A stretch of DNA of 64,000 bases from Saccharomycopsis fibuligera x Saccharomycopsis cf. fibuligera (GCA_001936135.1 CP012811.1:806001-870000), one strand, 5' to 3'. Positions 30,723 through 42,896 are shown, numbered from the stretch's first letter. The notes: generated from the letters alone by a model not told the origin. A program made the numbers and translations.

Positions 30723-32519
30723 ATGATACCAATACTACTACGGCAAACTTCATCTTCAAAAGCAACCGCAATGCTAACTATTTGCTTCATATTTTTATTT
30801 CTAGTGCTGGGAGCCCATGCAGCTCAAGACTTCTGTTCCAATTCCAACACTGCAGAAACTGGTTCTTATTTCAGCACATACATGTCCAATGGTTGGTGTG
30901 AGAATAAATGCCGCAACGCCAACTATGCGGTTGCAATTGTTCAAAATCATGATTGTTGGTGCTCAAATACTGTTCCTAATGATACTGATGGTGATTGCAA
31001 TACTGATTGTCCAGGCTATCCCTATGAAAAATGTGGTGGTGATAGCAGTTATGGATATATTAAGATTGGTAATCCTTCTAGCACCAGTGAGCAAGCCTCA
31101 TCAACTACCAGCAACGAGTCATCTTCATCTTCATCTTCATCTAGTGACAGTGAAAGTAGCGCAAGTACAAGTACAAGTACAAGTACAAGTACAACCAGCA
31201 GTGAAACATCGACTAGTACAAGTACCTCCAGTACCTCCAGTTCAAGTACTGCTCCTTCAACATCAGTAAAAGCAAGCACTTCAATTGCTTATTCTACCCA
31301 AGTAGTAACTACTCAAGCGACAGTATCATCATCGACAGTTGGTACCAGTATTGTTATGGTCACCAGCACGCACGTTGCTTCACAGACACCAAAAGTGAAA
31401 ACGATTACCTCAATAGCAAGTCTGCAAGATATTAAAACCAGTATAATCACCTCAATTTATTATTCAACTGTGAATAACGATTCAAATAATGTTACTGCTG
31501 TGTCAACGGGAAAATCATCTTCAGTGGTTTCTTCGCAAAAAGTGGTTACTAGCGCTTCCACTTTGACTACCGCCACCACTGCTATGCCTTCTTCTTCTTC
31601 TTCTTTTGTCGCTTCCTCCTCCTCATCATCAGCATTGGCTTCATCTTCATTAGTTGCTGGAGCTAGTTTGGGGGATACTGGTGTACAAAAGAAAGACTCA
31701 TTTTTCGATCATCGTGGTAAAGTTGCTGGTCTTTTCACTGGTGTTGGAATCGCAATTGTTCTTTTGATTGCATTGCTAGTATTTTTCTGTCTTCGCTGTC
31801 AAGCGCCACCAGGCGCGACGGCAGCAGGAGCTGGAGCTGGAGGATTAGCGGGATTCTCAAGAACATCCAAACATCCAAGACCAATGAATTATTACAATTA
31901 CGCATATCCAGCAACTGCAACAGCTAAAGGGATGCCAACGAAAACCACCAGCAAGAGCAGTGCAGTGATGCACAAGTTTTTGATCAATCCGGTGCTTGGA
32001 TTCTTTGCCGGTTTAGGTGTTGGCAAAGCCATCAGCAAAGTACATCTTCCATACCACCACCGCAGATATGATAGCGGCATGTATGGATACAACAATGAGA
32101 CGATTGTGGGAACGCCGCGCAAGAGCAGATTTTCAACTCCAAGTTTCGACGGCGGCAATTATCCAACTCCAGTGATGTTTTATCCAGCAATTGGTGAAGA
32201 AGACTATGATGGCAAGCACAGTAGTGAAAATAATAGTAATATTCTTGATACTCGTCAAGAATTTATTAGAGAAAAGGCAGCTGCGGTGCAAGCTGCCATT
32301 GGCAGTGATTCAAACGCCACTGGGATTGCTCCTCCTCCTGGGGCAGTGATTACCAACACCACGACCGCTGGTGCAACAACGACGGTGGATGGCGCTGATT
32401 TTAATTTCTTGGATGATCGGTTGCAACCACCAATGGGGTTTATTGACCCAAATGAGAGTAATCCGTCATTGCAGGATAACAAAGACTACACGCGCCGACT
32501 CAAGATCATCAACCCATGA
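30723..32519 (+). CDS. WSC-domain cell-wall integrity sensor
   Basis: 598 aa type I membrane protein. The signal peptide is LTICFIFLFLVLGAHA (about 18-33). The WSC domain is at about 37-115 (DFCSNSN, SNGWCENKCRNANYAVAIVQNHDCWCSN, DCNTDCPGYPYEKCGG, YGYIKIG) with the family's conserved cysteines. A Ser/Thr-rich, presumably O-mannosylated stalk runs to about 325 and the transmembrane helix is at about 335-358. The cytosolic tail of about 240 residues includes basic and Tyr-rich patches and ends DYTRRLKIINP. Wsc proteins sense wall stress and signal through Rom2-Rho1-Pkc1. Either Met1 or Met17 could start; Met17 places the signal peptide at the very N-terminus as usual. Which WSC paralog (WSC1, 2 or 4) it is cannot be settled from the sequence alone. 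Confidence 0.88.
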   Translation: MIPILLRQTSSSKATAMLTICFIFLFLVLGAHAAQDFCSNSNTAETGSYFSTYMSNGWCENKCRNANYAVAIVQNHDCWCSNTVPNDTDGDCNTDCPGYPYEKCGGDSSYGYIKIGNPSSTSEQASSTTSNESSSSSSSSSDSESSASTSTSTSTSTTSSETSTSTSTSSTSSSSTAPSTSVKASTSIAYSTQVVTTQATVSSSTVGTSIVMVTSTHVASQTPKVKTITSIASLQDIKTSIITSIYYSTVNNDSNNVTAVSTGKSSSVVSSQKVVTSASTLTTATTAMPSSSSSFVASSSSSSALASSSLVAGASLGDTGVQKKDSFFDHRGKVAGLFTGVGIAIVLLIALLVFFCLRCQAPPGATAAGAGAGGLAGFSRTSKHPRPMNYYNYAYPATATAKGMPTKTTSKSSAVMHKFLINPVLGFFAGLGVGKAISKVHLPYHHRRYDSGMYGYNNETIVGTPRKSRFSTPSFDGGNYPTPVMFYPAIGEEDYDGKHSSENNSNILDTRQEFIREKAAAVQAAIGSDSNATGIAPPPGAVITNTTTAGATTTVDGADFNFLDDRLQPPMGFIDPNESNPSLQDNKDYTRRLKIINP

Positions 32520-32665
32520 AGAAAAGAAGGAAAAGAGGTTTGAGTCCAGTTTTCGTGATGGCGCTTAAATAAGACAAGACAAGAGAAGCCAAAGCGATAT
32601 CCGTCGGGACGGTACAAGCGCGGTGATTGACCAATATTGCTTGTTCATCTCAATTGTTGCTCACT

Positions 32666-32769
32666 CTTTTTATCTTTTTATCTTTTTATCTTTTTATCTT
32701 TTTATCTTTTTATCTTTTTATCTTTTTATTTTTTTATCTTTTTATCTTTTTATCTTTTTATCTTTTTTT
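32666..32769 (+). repeat. tandem octamer repeat CTTTTTAT, about 12 copies
   Basis: Period 8, unit CTTTTTAT, with one variant unit (TTTTTTAT) in the second half, located about 150 bp after the WSC stop codon. Probably in the 3' UTR or terminator region. Confidence 0.9.
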
Positions 32770-33120
32770 TTTATATCAAATTACTTAGTTTACGACCGAG
32801 ACACGCCTTTTTGTCATTTTGTTACGACTTCCATCAATCATTATTATACCATACATATGCATTACTTCACCGCTCGCTTTGTCAGTATTTATTACTACTT
32901 TTTTAATTTTTTTTTTTTTTTTTTTTAATTATTTTTATCTTTTTGCCTTCTTGAACGTTCACAATTTTTTCCTCCCAGCGGACAAATTTGTCTGTTTTTA
33001 TGTTATACCACTTTATCACAAAAATAATATATTACCAAAGTTGTACCGGATTGAAAGCCATTCTTGCATCGATGACCAGCGTAGTATACTATAATTTACT
33101 AACTGATGACCGCTCCGCGC

Positions 33121-33555
33121 TTACTGCTTGACGGACTGGACTGTCCAGCCATCGTTGAGTAAGTTTAGGATCTCATCATCGATATCAGCCGGAAGCCTAA
33201 TTTTGCCTAGCTATATACTGTAGGGACACCTGTAAAAGGTAACAATCAAACTCAATTGGCGGGAATCGAAACTGAAATCGAAATCGAAATTGAAATCGAA
33301 ATCGAAATCGAGACTGCTGGTTTGGGACGAGCCCGTGGTTCCCCGATGGATGCAACGACTAGCAGCTGCTAAGTCCACGACAAACGGAATTGTGCGGTGA
33401 TAACTAGCGTCGCTTGGCACAGCGCGCGTGTGTGCAACGTTGTGCGCCGTTAAGGGCTGGGAGGGATACAAATGCGGAAGGGGCAGTCCAGAGAACCTGG
33501 TATATTGGCATATGGGGGTGAGCTGTATAGCTATCCCGACCACGGCGGACTCCAC
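33121..33555 (-). other. exon-like frame interrupted by one UAG
   Basis: On the minus strand, 29 codons after a TAG (33211-33213) encode LGKIRLPADIDDEILNLLND followed by GWTVQSVKQ and a TAA at 33121-33123. This acidic/hydrophobic pattern looks like a genuine protein C-terminus. The same frame is open upstream to 33555 (114 codons), but that part looks random, with an Asp-Phe repeat from the hexamer array. Either TATATAG is a 3' splice acceptor of a last exon, or this is a relic gene, or the stop is read through. No branch site or first exon was identified and the family is not recognised. Confidence 0.3.
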
Positions 33556-34363
33556 CCCCTACAGATATTACTGAGTTCAAGAAACCCTGGCAAGCGATAC
33601 GGTAGTCTGATAGTGCTACTCATCACAAGACACAAAACACGGGACAGAACAGCGGTAACGTTAGCGCCGCACAAGGAAAACGCTCTTGTTCTTATTTTCC
33701 TCAATCTCAAAGCACCAGTACTATTGATGTATCACATTGCAAACTCAATTCTACCGTCTTAATGGAACTATAGTGCTTTCTTACATAATGAGCTTAAGCA
33801 GTGGGAACTGAAGAAAAAGAGCAAAAAGAAAGTCAGTTTGTCCAACACGTCTGACTAATCTTACGTGTGTGTGTGGCCTCCTATCACTGCATCGTACGGC
33901 CTGGCCATAACATACATTATCCTTCAATATTAGCATGATCATGTCTTTCTCCTTACTTCTAAATAAGTTTTTATCTCCAGGAGTGATTATCATCGCAAAG
34001 CCATTGGCTTAAATCCTTGTATACGAAGCCGCTGCGCTGCCCCCAAAACAAAATCAAGCTAGTCTCTATTGTTTACGACAACCTCTGATAGTTTGCCTCC
34101 ATTAAATAATAGAACAGAGACAGAAAGCACACACACACACATTACAAGGTGCTTGTATACGCCGCTTATTAGCGATCAAAGCGCCACTTATCTCCGCAAA
34201 GAGGACGGTCATCATGGGGGGTATTTCCATTGGAGTGGGGGTGGCTGTTGTTAAGCTACTGCTCCTCATTGATTCGTTTTCGTTTTTGTTTTCGTTCTCG
34301 TTTTTATTTTTAGAGACTACTGGCTGGTAACTGGCAGCCGGTAGCTGGCAGGCAGCCCCAGAG

Positions 34364-34392
34364 CCCCTCAGGGGCCTCGATGATTTTAGGGG
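34364..34392. promoter_or_regulatory. stress-response element (STRE) cluster
   Basis: Three AGGGG/CCCCT cores in 29 bp: CCCCT (34364-34368) and AGGGG (34370-34374) as a palindrome around one C, and AGGGG (34388-34392). This core binds Msn2/Msn4-type or Mig1-like zinc fingers in yeasts. It is about 850 bp upstream of the Zn2Cys6 gene. Confidence 0.5.
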
Positions 34393-34628
34393 CCATTGGC
34401 GGCGTTAATATGCGCGTCCGACCACCCGACCGACGGGCCCACGGTTGCAAACAAACCCAAAGTTTTTTTTCTGTAGGCGAGAATCACAGCGCTTTTCAAC
34501 CTCGGGCGACTGCGGAAATGCAAAGCTTGCTGGTTGATGCCCACCGTCAGCCGTTAGTCGTCAGCTGTCAGCTGTCGACGATTATCGGACGGAACTCGCT
34601 GATTATATTGTGGCCTGCGGGCTACAAT

Positions 34629-34662
34629 CTCCGGTAACAGCGGAAATAGTCTCCGGAAACAG
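34629..34662 (+). promoter_or_regulatory. direct repeat CTCCGG(T/A)AACAG
   Basis: CTCCGGTAACAG (34629-34640) and CTCCGGAAACAG (34651-34662) differ at one base and are spaced 22 bp apart; another CGGAAA lies between them. CGG triplets are half-sites for Zn2Cys6 proteins, so autoregulation of the downstream gene is conceivable. Confidence 0.35.
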
Positions 34663-35231
34663 AACATTTCCGTGAAAACAATGTCCAGAACCACACGGAG
34701 TCGGGCATTACACAACATCATAGTACACTATTATGCATTGAAAGGCAGAAACGGCAGCGACTAAAAGCGCTGCGTTGCTTCTATAAAGCGTCTGGCGGCA
34801 TACTTACGCGTCTCAACACGCCCTCCGCGAGCAAGGGAAACGGAAAAAGGGCTACTATTAAAGTCAAAGTCGATTTCCATGGTGAAAAAACCAACAGAAA
34901 ACGAACTATCTCGATTGCTAGACATGTAGGCAGCAGAAAGATTAATAATACGCTTGCCGATTGCGTTTTTCTATATATATGTCTCCATATTTCAACATGG
35001 ATGTTGCCCCGACTGTTGGTTGGCGCTTTTGTTTGTTTGTTTGTTTTTTCTTGTTTCTGGTTTCCTTTTTGTGGTTTGGAATTTTTTACTTTTATTTATT
35101 TTATTTTTCATTTATTTCAGTTTGCTCTCTTTCCCCTTTTAACTCCCAATTCTCCCCTTTCATGTTCAAACACTAATATCTTAACATAAGCTATACTACT
35201 ACAAAACTGAACCTCAATTACAAAATACAAC

Positions 35232-36512
35232 ATGTCTTCAGAAGAAAAAACGCAGAAACCAACGAGAATTAGAACTCCAAAAGCTTGCAATCATTGCCGC
35301 CAACGCAAAGTCAAATGCAATGGCAACAAGCCTTGCCAGAATTGCACCCGCTATCAAATAGCTTGCCAATATAGCGATACTCCAGTGCACAAGCCAAGAA
35401 AGAGAAGAACAATGACTAACGCCTCGTCATCTGCTTTCAACAAAAGAATAAAACAGCAAGAACTTTTATCAAAAAAACTAGCTAGTAGTATTAGTCCCAA
35501 TAGTCAACAAATACAAAAACAAAGTCTGCAAAGATTGGCTAATAATAGCAATAACAATAGTAATGACGACGGCGGCAGCACCAGCACCAGCACCAGCACC
35601 AGCACCAGCAGCGTCATCGGAAATAGCGGTCTGCTCGGGCGTAGTGCATCCAACTCCCCAGTAGCTGCAGCTGCAGTCACAACCGCTATCCCCGTTAGTC
35701 CCGCTAACGCCGCCACAAACCCCGCCAATACCGCAGAAAGCATCAAACGACTTGAAAATAGATTGACTTGTTTGGAAGACAATGTGCTGGTGTTATTTTC
35801 AAAAATCGAAGATTTTTTGACTGTCGCTAATAAAAAGTTATCCAAGATTGACACAATGGCTGATCATAAGAAAAAGCACGAACAGCAGCACCAGCAACAG
35901 CAACAGCAACAGCGGAATGACATATCGCTGGAGGAAGACAATGGTGATGAGGAGTTAAGTTTTGGCGCCCAATTGCAACGAGTGGCCACAAATTCATCAT
36001 TGGATTCATCAGTCAGCTCTTTCAGTCATCATACCGAACCTACACTGATAAGTACTGGTACTAACTGGGTGCTATCTCCAGAACTCCCAACTGCTACGAT
36101 TGCCGCTAATAATAAAAGCAATATACCAAAGAAACTTTTCACTGAGGAGTTTTCAATAAGCAATAATGATAGCTTTAACTCGTATCCAATCAACATAAAT
36201 AATGGTGATGCCCCCAACAACAGCGAAAACAACAAAGACAGCAATATCAGAGACGCCCATTCATTTTCTTCAGTTTCTTCTCCAGTGTCGCATCCTAGCT
36301 CTTTGCGCTTACTGAACTTTGAATTGTTCCCACAACAACCACCACCACTAGTTGGTGGAAGCAATTCAGTTTCTAGCAATACCACCAATAGTACTAGCAC
36401 AGCCAATGATGACGAGATGAGCTTATCTAATGAGGAAAATATAATGAGCATTGGTGACACCATGATTAAATCACCAATATCTCTTTCTGCAAAGATACAG
36501 TCCTCTCTCTTT

Positions 36513-36578
<66 letters not shown>

Positions 36579-36989
36579 AACAACAACAACAACAAGGCTA
36601 ACAATTGGCTAAACCTTACTGCTAGTTCTAATTCTAGTACCTTTTCTCTACAAAATTATGGCAAGGTTGGCGATACCCTTAGAATGTATAATTATGTTAA
36701 CGAGGCACTTGAAGGAGCAACAGCTTTCAACAAATTATTCAATCAGTCTAACAGCGCCAACTTGATTAATAATAATGGTAATGACAGTATAAAAAATGAA
36801 GCAACTCCTGCCCCTGCCAACAGTAGCAGACAACAGCAACCTTGGACTAATAGACGCGGCAGCGATTTTGCCAAATTAATCAATAATCCGAATATGTTGA
36901 TATCCAAAGAACTATGCACATTTTTGGGAGAAGATGAGGATTTCATTACCCTACAAGAATTAGCTAATGGTGGCGGGGGATACTGCTAG
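35232..36989 (+). CDS. Zn2Cys6 transcription factor, 3' end apparently frameshifted
   Basis: 585 aa as read. The N-terminal binuclear zinc cluster has Cys at 19, 22, 29, 35, 38 and 45 (CX2CX6CX5CX2CX6C) with the basic loop HCRQRKVKCNGNKPC, then KPRKRR. A short coiled coil (IKRLENRLTCLEDNVLVLFSKIEDFL) at about 173-200 may dimerise it. The rest is Ser/Asn/Gln-rich activator-like sequence with a poly-Gln run and an Asn run of about 28 (428-455) encoded by AAC repeats. No canonical fungal-trans middle domain is visible, so this is a compact member. It stops at TAG 36987-36989 just after a GGGGG run. The +1 frame continues open with protein-like, Asn-rich sequence to TGA at 37090-37092. The ortholog is not identified. 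Confidence 0.85.
36513..36594 (+). repeat. (AAC)n trinucleotide repeat, poly-Asn coding
   Basis: About 27 AAC/AAT codons in a row inside the Zn2Cys6 gene; expected to vary in length between strains. Confidence 0.9.
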
Positions 36990-37092
36990 CTTTACTGCTG
37001 CTAATCCTGGTTCAGGATTCAGTGAAGTGCAATGGGAGAATCCCAATAATAGTAATAATCCATGCTTGGTAAATAATGAGTATGGCTTATGA
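36979..37092 (+). other. out-of-frame C-terminal extension of the Zn2Cys6 gene
   Basis: The frame +1 to the upstream CDS encodes 37 residues before a TGA: DTASFTAANPGSGFSEVQWE, then an Asn-rich stretch ending NEYGL. Composition matches the preceding protein. One G fewer in the G-run at 36975-36979 would join the two frames. Confidence 0.5.
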
Positions 37093-39098
37093 GCAATTTT
37101 TCTCTTGTCATTAATGGGGCTTGTTCTGTTTAATTCGATGTTGTGTTTAATATTTTTTGCTGGGCCTCTTTTCTTTTGACCCTTTACTGGAGGGTTTAAT
37201 GACTTTCACGACCGTTCTTATGTGTTTCAGTACATACCTAATTTTTTTTTTTTCTTTTTTTTTTGTTTTGTTTTTGTTCTTTTTTTTTTTTTTTTCGATT
37301 TTATTTGCTCTCTTATGATTTTCTCTTTCTTTCCTTGTTATTATTATTACAATTTATTTTAATTTGATTCTAATTTCTTGTCTATATATTTCTATAGTTT
37401 AATTTATAAACCTAATGACGTCTTCCCTTGTTGGGCGGCAAATTTGCCTGTCAATATTAAGCTTTGTAAATAGCATACATCTCTCAATTATATATCGTGA
37501 ACTTTACTACATGCTGCTGAACTCTGCGATATTATAGAGACACTACCACACTCTCCATGACTAGTCATGCATCAAATAATAAATTGACAAAATGGTGACT
37601 AATAACGTGAGTAGACACACCGCCTAATAAAAATAATTGGATATAATATTGGATGTTTTTGATAATTAAATACTTTAGAAAATGCATATTTTATAAAAAA
37701 AAAAAAAAAAAAAAAACCAAGAAACTTTCCCCCATGAATATCAAAACCAAAAACTAACGAAAATAGACAGACACAATTTCAACAAAAAAAGGCAATAGCA
37801 GCGAGACGTTCGCACAAGGTAAAAGTATGCCCGCGTTTATTTTAAATGGTTTGGCTATAGAAAATAAATGGAAAAAGAAAAATATAGTAAAATTGGAAAA
37901 TAAGAGCTGGCACAACGTCAAGTTTACAAGAATACGGTAACGCGTGTTTGAGAGGGTCCCAAGCTTTTGCGAGCTTGGTGTGAAAAGATTAACAGAGTAG
38001 ATAATTTTACATTTCTTGCAATCTTCGACTTGTGTACCTTACTAGCTATAATCATAGTTTTCCAAAAAATAATTGTGCAGGCTCTGGTAGTGCACATCAA
38101 ATTATGTTACCAATGGTATACGCTAGAACATAGCATAAAAAAAAGTCATTAGCTTAGTAGATACTGGTAACAGTGTTCAATGAGAGTTGCCAATTTCGCA
38201 TCAGGCCATTTGCTGGAACCAAAATGAGAATGAAAATAGAAATAATAAGAGAAAACTTGGATGACAAGTTGTTGCCCAAATTAGCCATTTTTCCCGTCAG
38301 CTTTACTTTTTTATTATTGTTATTATTATTACCTTTTATTTCCTCTTTCGACCACTCTATTGGTACTGAGCACGCCAATCATGTATTTGCCAAGCCTTTC
38401 CAAACAATCTCTACATTTGTCAAAGACAATTCAAAGAGATGAGTTATTTCGGCAATGGTGAGCTGAGCCAAACTAAATATAAATATTTGAATTAAGTTTT
38501 ATAGCATACACCGAAGCCTATCGCTGGTAAGCGGTAAACAGTGTTGGAATTTATCAATTACAATGTTCAGAAAAGTTAAAACTAAATGCATACATTGGTG
38601 AGCTACAAAGGCATACATAAAGCTGGACAAAGGTGTGTTTGTGAAGCATTTACAAACTTGGTACAAAATGGACAATACAACGCAAAAGACGAGGCTGATA
38701 ATGAATGATGTGAAACTAGGCAGAAGGACATAAAAGTATTGAGGGGTTCTAAATTCGTAATATCGTGAAACGTAGCAGAAGGAGAAAAAAAAACATTAAA
38801 AAGAACAACGTACTGTTAAAGATGAAGAGGGGCAGCAAAGAAAAATCAATTCATAAAGGAATGGAAAATAGGTGTAAAAGCGAGATAAGATTTGAAGAAT
38901 TTATGTAAAATTAAAAAGCAATTTTAGGCAGCCACCAGCAGCCAATAAATAAATAAAAAAAAAAAAAAAAAAGATAATTTTTGTAAAAATTTTATTATCA
39001 AAAAGAAAAGTATTAGTGATAGTATCAGTGGTAGTGATGGTAATAATTGTATGTGCAAGAAAAAAATTTGCTTGCATAACATATAACCAAGGCAGAAA
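37093..39098. other. gene-poor region with first copy of a diverged repeat
   Basis: About 2 kb. T-rich 3' flank of the regulator gene (37230-37300), poly(A) near 37697-37716, then repeat copy A (about 37979-38445). No supportable gene; the short hydrophobic frames lie within the repeat. Confidence 0.5.
37979..38445. repeat. diverged direct repeat, copy A
   Basis: Shares ordered blocks with 40985-41450: CTATAATCATAGTTTTCCAA versus CTACAACCATAGTTTTCAAA, GTGCACATCAA, GTTGTTGCCCAAATTAGCCA versus GTTGTTGCCCAAATAAGCCA, and CAAGCCTTTCCAAA versus CAAGCCTTGCCAAA. Same order and orientation, so one ancient duplicated element. Confidence 0.75.
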
Positions 39099-39572
<474 letters not shown>

Positions 39573-39913
39573 TGCGTACTTGGCTTGTTGGTTGGCTATA
39601 GAGATTCGGAAAAACTTTTTTTTTTTTTTTGTTTCACCAGGTATTGTCGTTCAAATCGAATCAGTTTGGTTGTGGAATTAATGTCAATACAGGATTAGAT
39701 AATGTCAGCAAGAGACCTTTCAAAAGATACCTATTCTGTTCGAATTACTCTAGTAATATGACTTTGCATAATATGTTGCACAAATTGTATAAAAGAAATA
39801 AAGATCGCATCGTGTAGTATTTATACAAACGCTTCTAAAGTAAAATGTTGTTGACAGCTGCTTAGCCTTAGCTACTTAGCCCCCCAATACCACGTTACAG
39901 CACAACTTACCTA

Positions 39914-39937
39914 CAGCAGCAGCAGCAGCAGCAGCAG
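39914..39937 (+). repeat. (CAG)8 repeat
   Basis: Eight CAG units in non-coding DNA. Confidence 0.85.
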
Positions 39938-40984
39938 CGTACAAAGAAGTCAGCACACTAGCTAGAGACTAGTAGTTACACACATTAGCCGGCTGGGCCA
40001 CTACCGCAAACACGTCTTAGCCTAAATGGGTGTCTTCAATATAACAAGTTTACACATCAATAAAAACCAATTGACACAAATAATAGCTTTCCTTTTTGCC
40101 CGGCGTGTGTCCATAACAGTCCGCAATTTTAGCGCAAATATATATATGCATGTGTTTATATGTATACTAACGTACCTGCCTGCATGTTTTTGCGTCGTAC
40201 CCGCAGCACCGTACAATAGCTGCTGTTATATCGTTAGCACCCATGGCAGATCCAACGGCAACCAAAGCCGTTTTTTTTGTTATTTTTTGGAATATTAGCA
40301 GTATTATGAATGTTTTGGTGGTCATGGTAAAGCACTAGTTGGCAGGGTTGAAGGGCAACTGTTTTTACTGTTCGGTGTGACTAGATACGTATCGATAAAG
40401 TGGCTTATTGATTGACTGACGAGGCCGGCTGAGTTTCAAATGAAGGCGAACAGATGTTCCTTTCGCGCTATTTATTTGAAAATTTTCAAACTTTGATCGT
40501 GTTCTACGACTTACTAGCAACTATCTTTTGTTTCACACCAGTTTCGAAACTTTGACCTCAGAAACTTTGACCTCAGTAGGATGGTGGAATTAAATTTTGA
40601 GCTTTTTTTCTTTATCTGGCTCTTTTGAAGGGCTTAAACAAAATAGTGGAAAACAGTGGAAATGAGCCTAATTTTGGAGTAAATAAAAGAAAGAACTAAA
40701 ATAGCTTTTAGCAAGAGCTACAGTTCACAAGAACAATTCAACGTGAAAACAATTGTTCTAGACTATATATTCATACAAACTTAGTATCTTTGAGTGTTCA
40801 TTGTAGTAGTAGTACTTGTGGCTGCTTGTTCAGTTCGTCCCAAGCATAAGCTGGATTATTTTCTCTTTTTGTATTGCGGTCTAGTATTAGCTTTTACATC
40901 CTAGAGTCTCAGTTTAGACTACTACTTCTTGGGCCGTGCAGGAAACTAGTCATGCTGATATTAGTGAACGCACAAATTTATAGC

Positions 40985-41450
40985 TCTGATATGTTGTATA
41001 ACAGTGATAAGGTTAAAAAAAAATTCTCCGCAATCTTTGACGTATGTATATTATTAGCTACAACCATAGTTTTCAAATTCCTTTTGTGCAAAAGTTGTTG
41101 CATGTTCTGTCAAAGATCTTCCTGGACAATAAATCGTATACAATTTATGCAGCTGCTGGCGTGCACATCAATGAATGGTATGTAACATAACATAAATGTG
41201 AAGAGGACAGCATAGCGAATATAATCTAGCAATTGGTAGATAATCGATACCACCGATTTCACTTCGATTTTTTGAAACAAAAATAGAAAAAAAAAAAAAG
41301 GTGATAGTTAGTTGTTGCCCAAATAAGCCATTATTTATTCCCTATTTTGACTGCCATGAAAGTGGCTAAGAGCATCTGCAGCATGAAATAAATCAAGAAC
41401 ACTTACCAAGCCTTGCCAAAGCATTTCAAAGTTTCCCTAAGAAACAACTT
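40985..41450. repeat. diverged direct repeat, copy B
   Basis: Counterpart of 37979-38445 in the same orientation, about 3 kb away. The best preserved blocks are at 41029-41085, 41160-41190, 41310-41330 and 41400-41420. Confidence 0.75.
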
Positions 41451-42878
41451 AAAAATGTGCTATTTAAAAGGGAGAGGATGTTAGGGTTTATCTGGAACGG
41501 ATCAAACGTGCCCAGCTTTTTTCTTTTAATAATCTTGAAGCATACATCCGCTTTTATGTAGAAATATTCAGTACTGTCTTGACTAAGCCTTTCGTACAGG
41601 CGTAGTAGCACCTTTTTCGTTCTAGACCCGGCAGACTTTGACTATGAAGTATCAATGCAAGTTTATTATAAAATAAGCGTTTCTATAAATTTACCCAAAT
41701 CCTGAAGATCAAGACTGTGCTTTTAGTCACGATATATTAGTTTTTTCGGAGGGTGAAGTTACGAAGTAAACTGTAATAGATGGCTTTTTGAAAGCGTAAA
41801 AAGCCACAGTGTGCAATAATTGCAACGATACCAAATTTTTTGCGAAGTATTCACGATGAAGAATGCCTCAATTTCCATCTTTCTGCTGAAAAATAAGTAG
41901 TCTCTTTACATTAAATTGAGCTCTATCTATATACAATGTCTAAAATATTGCAATAAAATGAATTAATATGGAAGAGCAAGACAACCTTTCAAGTTTTAAA
42001 ATGTTGACAAATTATATGATCTCACGTACATGGACAAAAACATTTGCAAGTTTAGTTCAACCGGGACCATAATCGAACATTAACCTGGCGTGACTCTAAG
42101 CTGGAAACTTAACAAAATTATATCTAGTAACTACCTATTAGGCTCCATAGTATATAGTATATGCTGAAGTCGCGGCAGTAATGAATATTAAAGACAAGCC
42201 ACACCGATACCCTAAAAAACAATCTTACCCAAAACGGAAGGGTATCAGATCATATATATGAAGAGATTACGCAGGGCAATAGCTTTTGAATCGTTGCAAA
42301 GCACACAGCAAAGCAAAGAAAGCACATGACAATGTGTGTCAACTATGGCAAAATTCAAATTAATTTTGTAAATTAACGGGACCACAATTTAATGCCCTAC
42401 TATATTATATCTCAAAATAGCAGTTTGCTTTTCCAATTCTCGGAGCTTCAAAGCTATTGCGATGCGGGATTAGTCATTAAAAATGGCGTAAATTATATAA
42501 TCAGGCTGTAATCGGAAGACATCGGAGCAGCTGCAGTTTTTGGCATGTGAAAAAGCAGAAAAAGAAAAAAAAAAGAGGAAAAAAAAGAAAAAAATATTTT
42601 ATTTATTCTAAAGAAAATCCTTGAAACTTTATAAAATTCATAAACTTTAGTCAATTGACAGGCACAGGGAAAGAAAAAGAAAAGACTTTACCGAGATCCG
42701 ATCCTGCCTGACTACATAACGTCGACACAAAAAGAAAAGAAACCATATATTTTTTACCTTGTTGCGACTACTTATTTTTGAGGTCGATATATATATACCA
42801 TTTGCCGGACATTGCCTATTGAAAGTATCTACAAATCAATTCCTCCCAACACGTCAACCAAGTGATTCCAGTATATAT

Positions 42879-42896
42879 ACACACACACACACACAC
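42879..42896 (+). repeat. (AC)9 run directly before the UPS2 ATG
   Basis: Dinucleotide repeat ending four bases before the start codon, so within the presumed 5' UTR. Confidence 0.85.

Larger units (their letters stand above)
32520..35231. promoter_or_regulatory. WSC - Zn2Cys6 intergenic region
   Basis: About 2.7 kb. It holds an octamer tandem repeat (32666-32769), a GAAATC hexamer array (about 33266-33311), an exon-like frame on the minus strand (33121-33555), a (CA)n run near 34129-34140, a stress-element cluster (34364-34392) and a pair of CTCCGG repeats (34629-34662). GC content rises between 33.3 and 34.7 kb. The last 230 bp before 35232 are pyrimidine-rich, then AC-rich, as in a yeast leader. 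Confidence 0.5.

Noticed and set aside
36029-36604. 191-codon minus-strand frame with poly-Leu
   Set aside because: Antisense shadow of the AAC repeat and coding region of the Zn2Cys6 gene.
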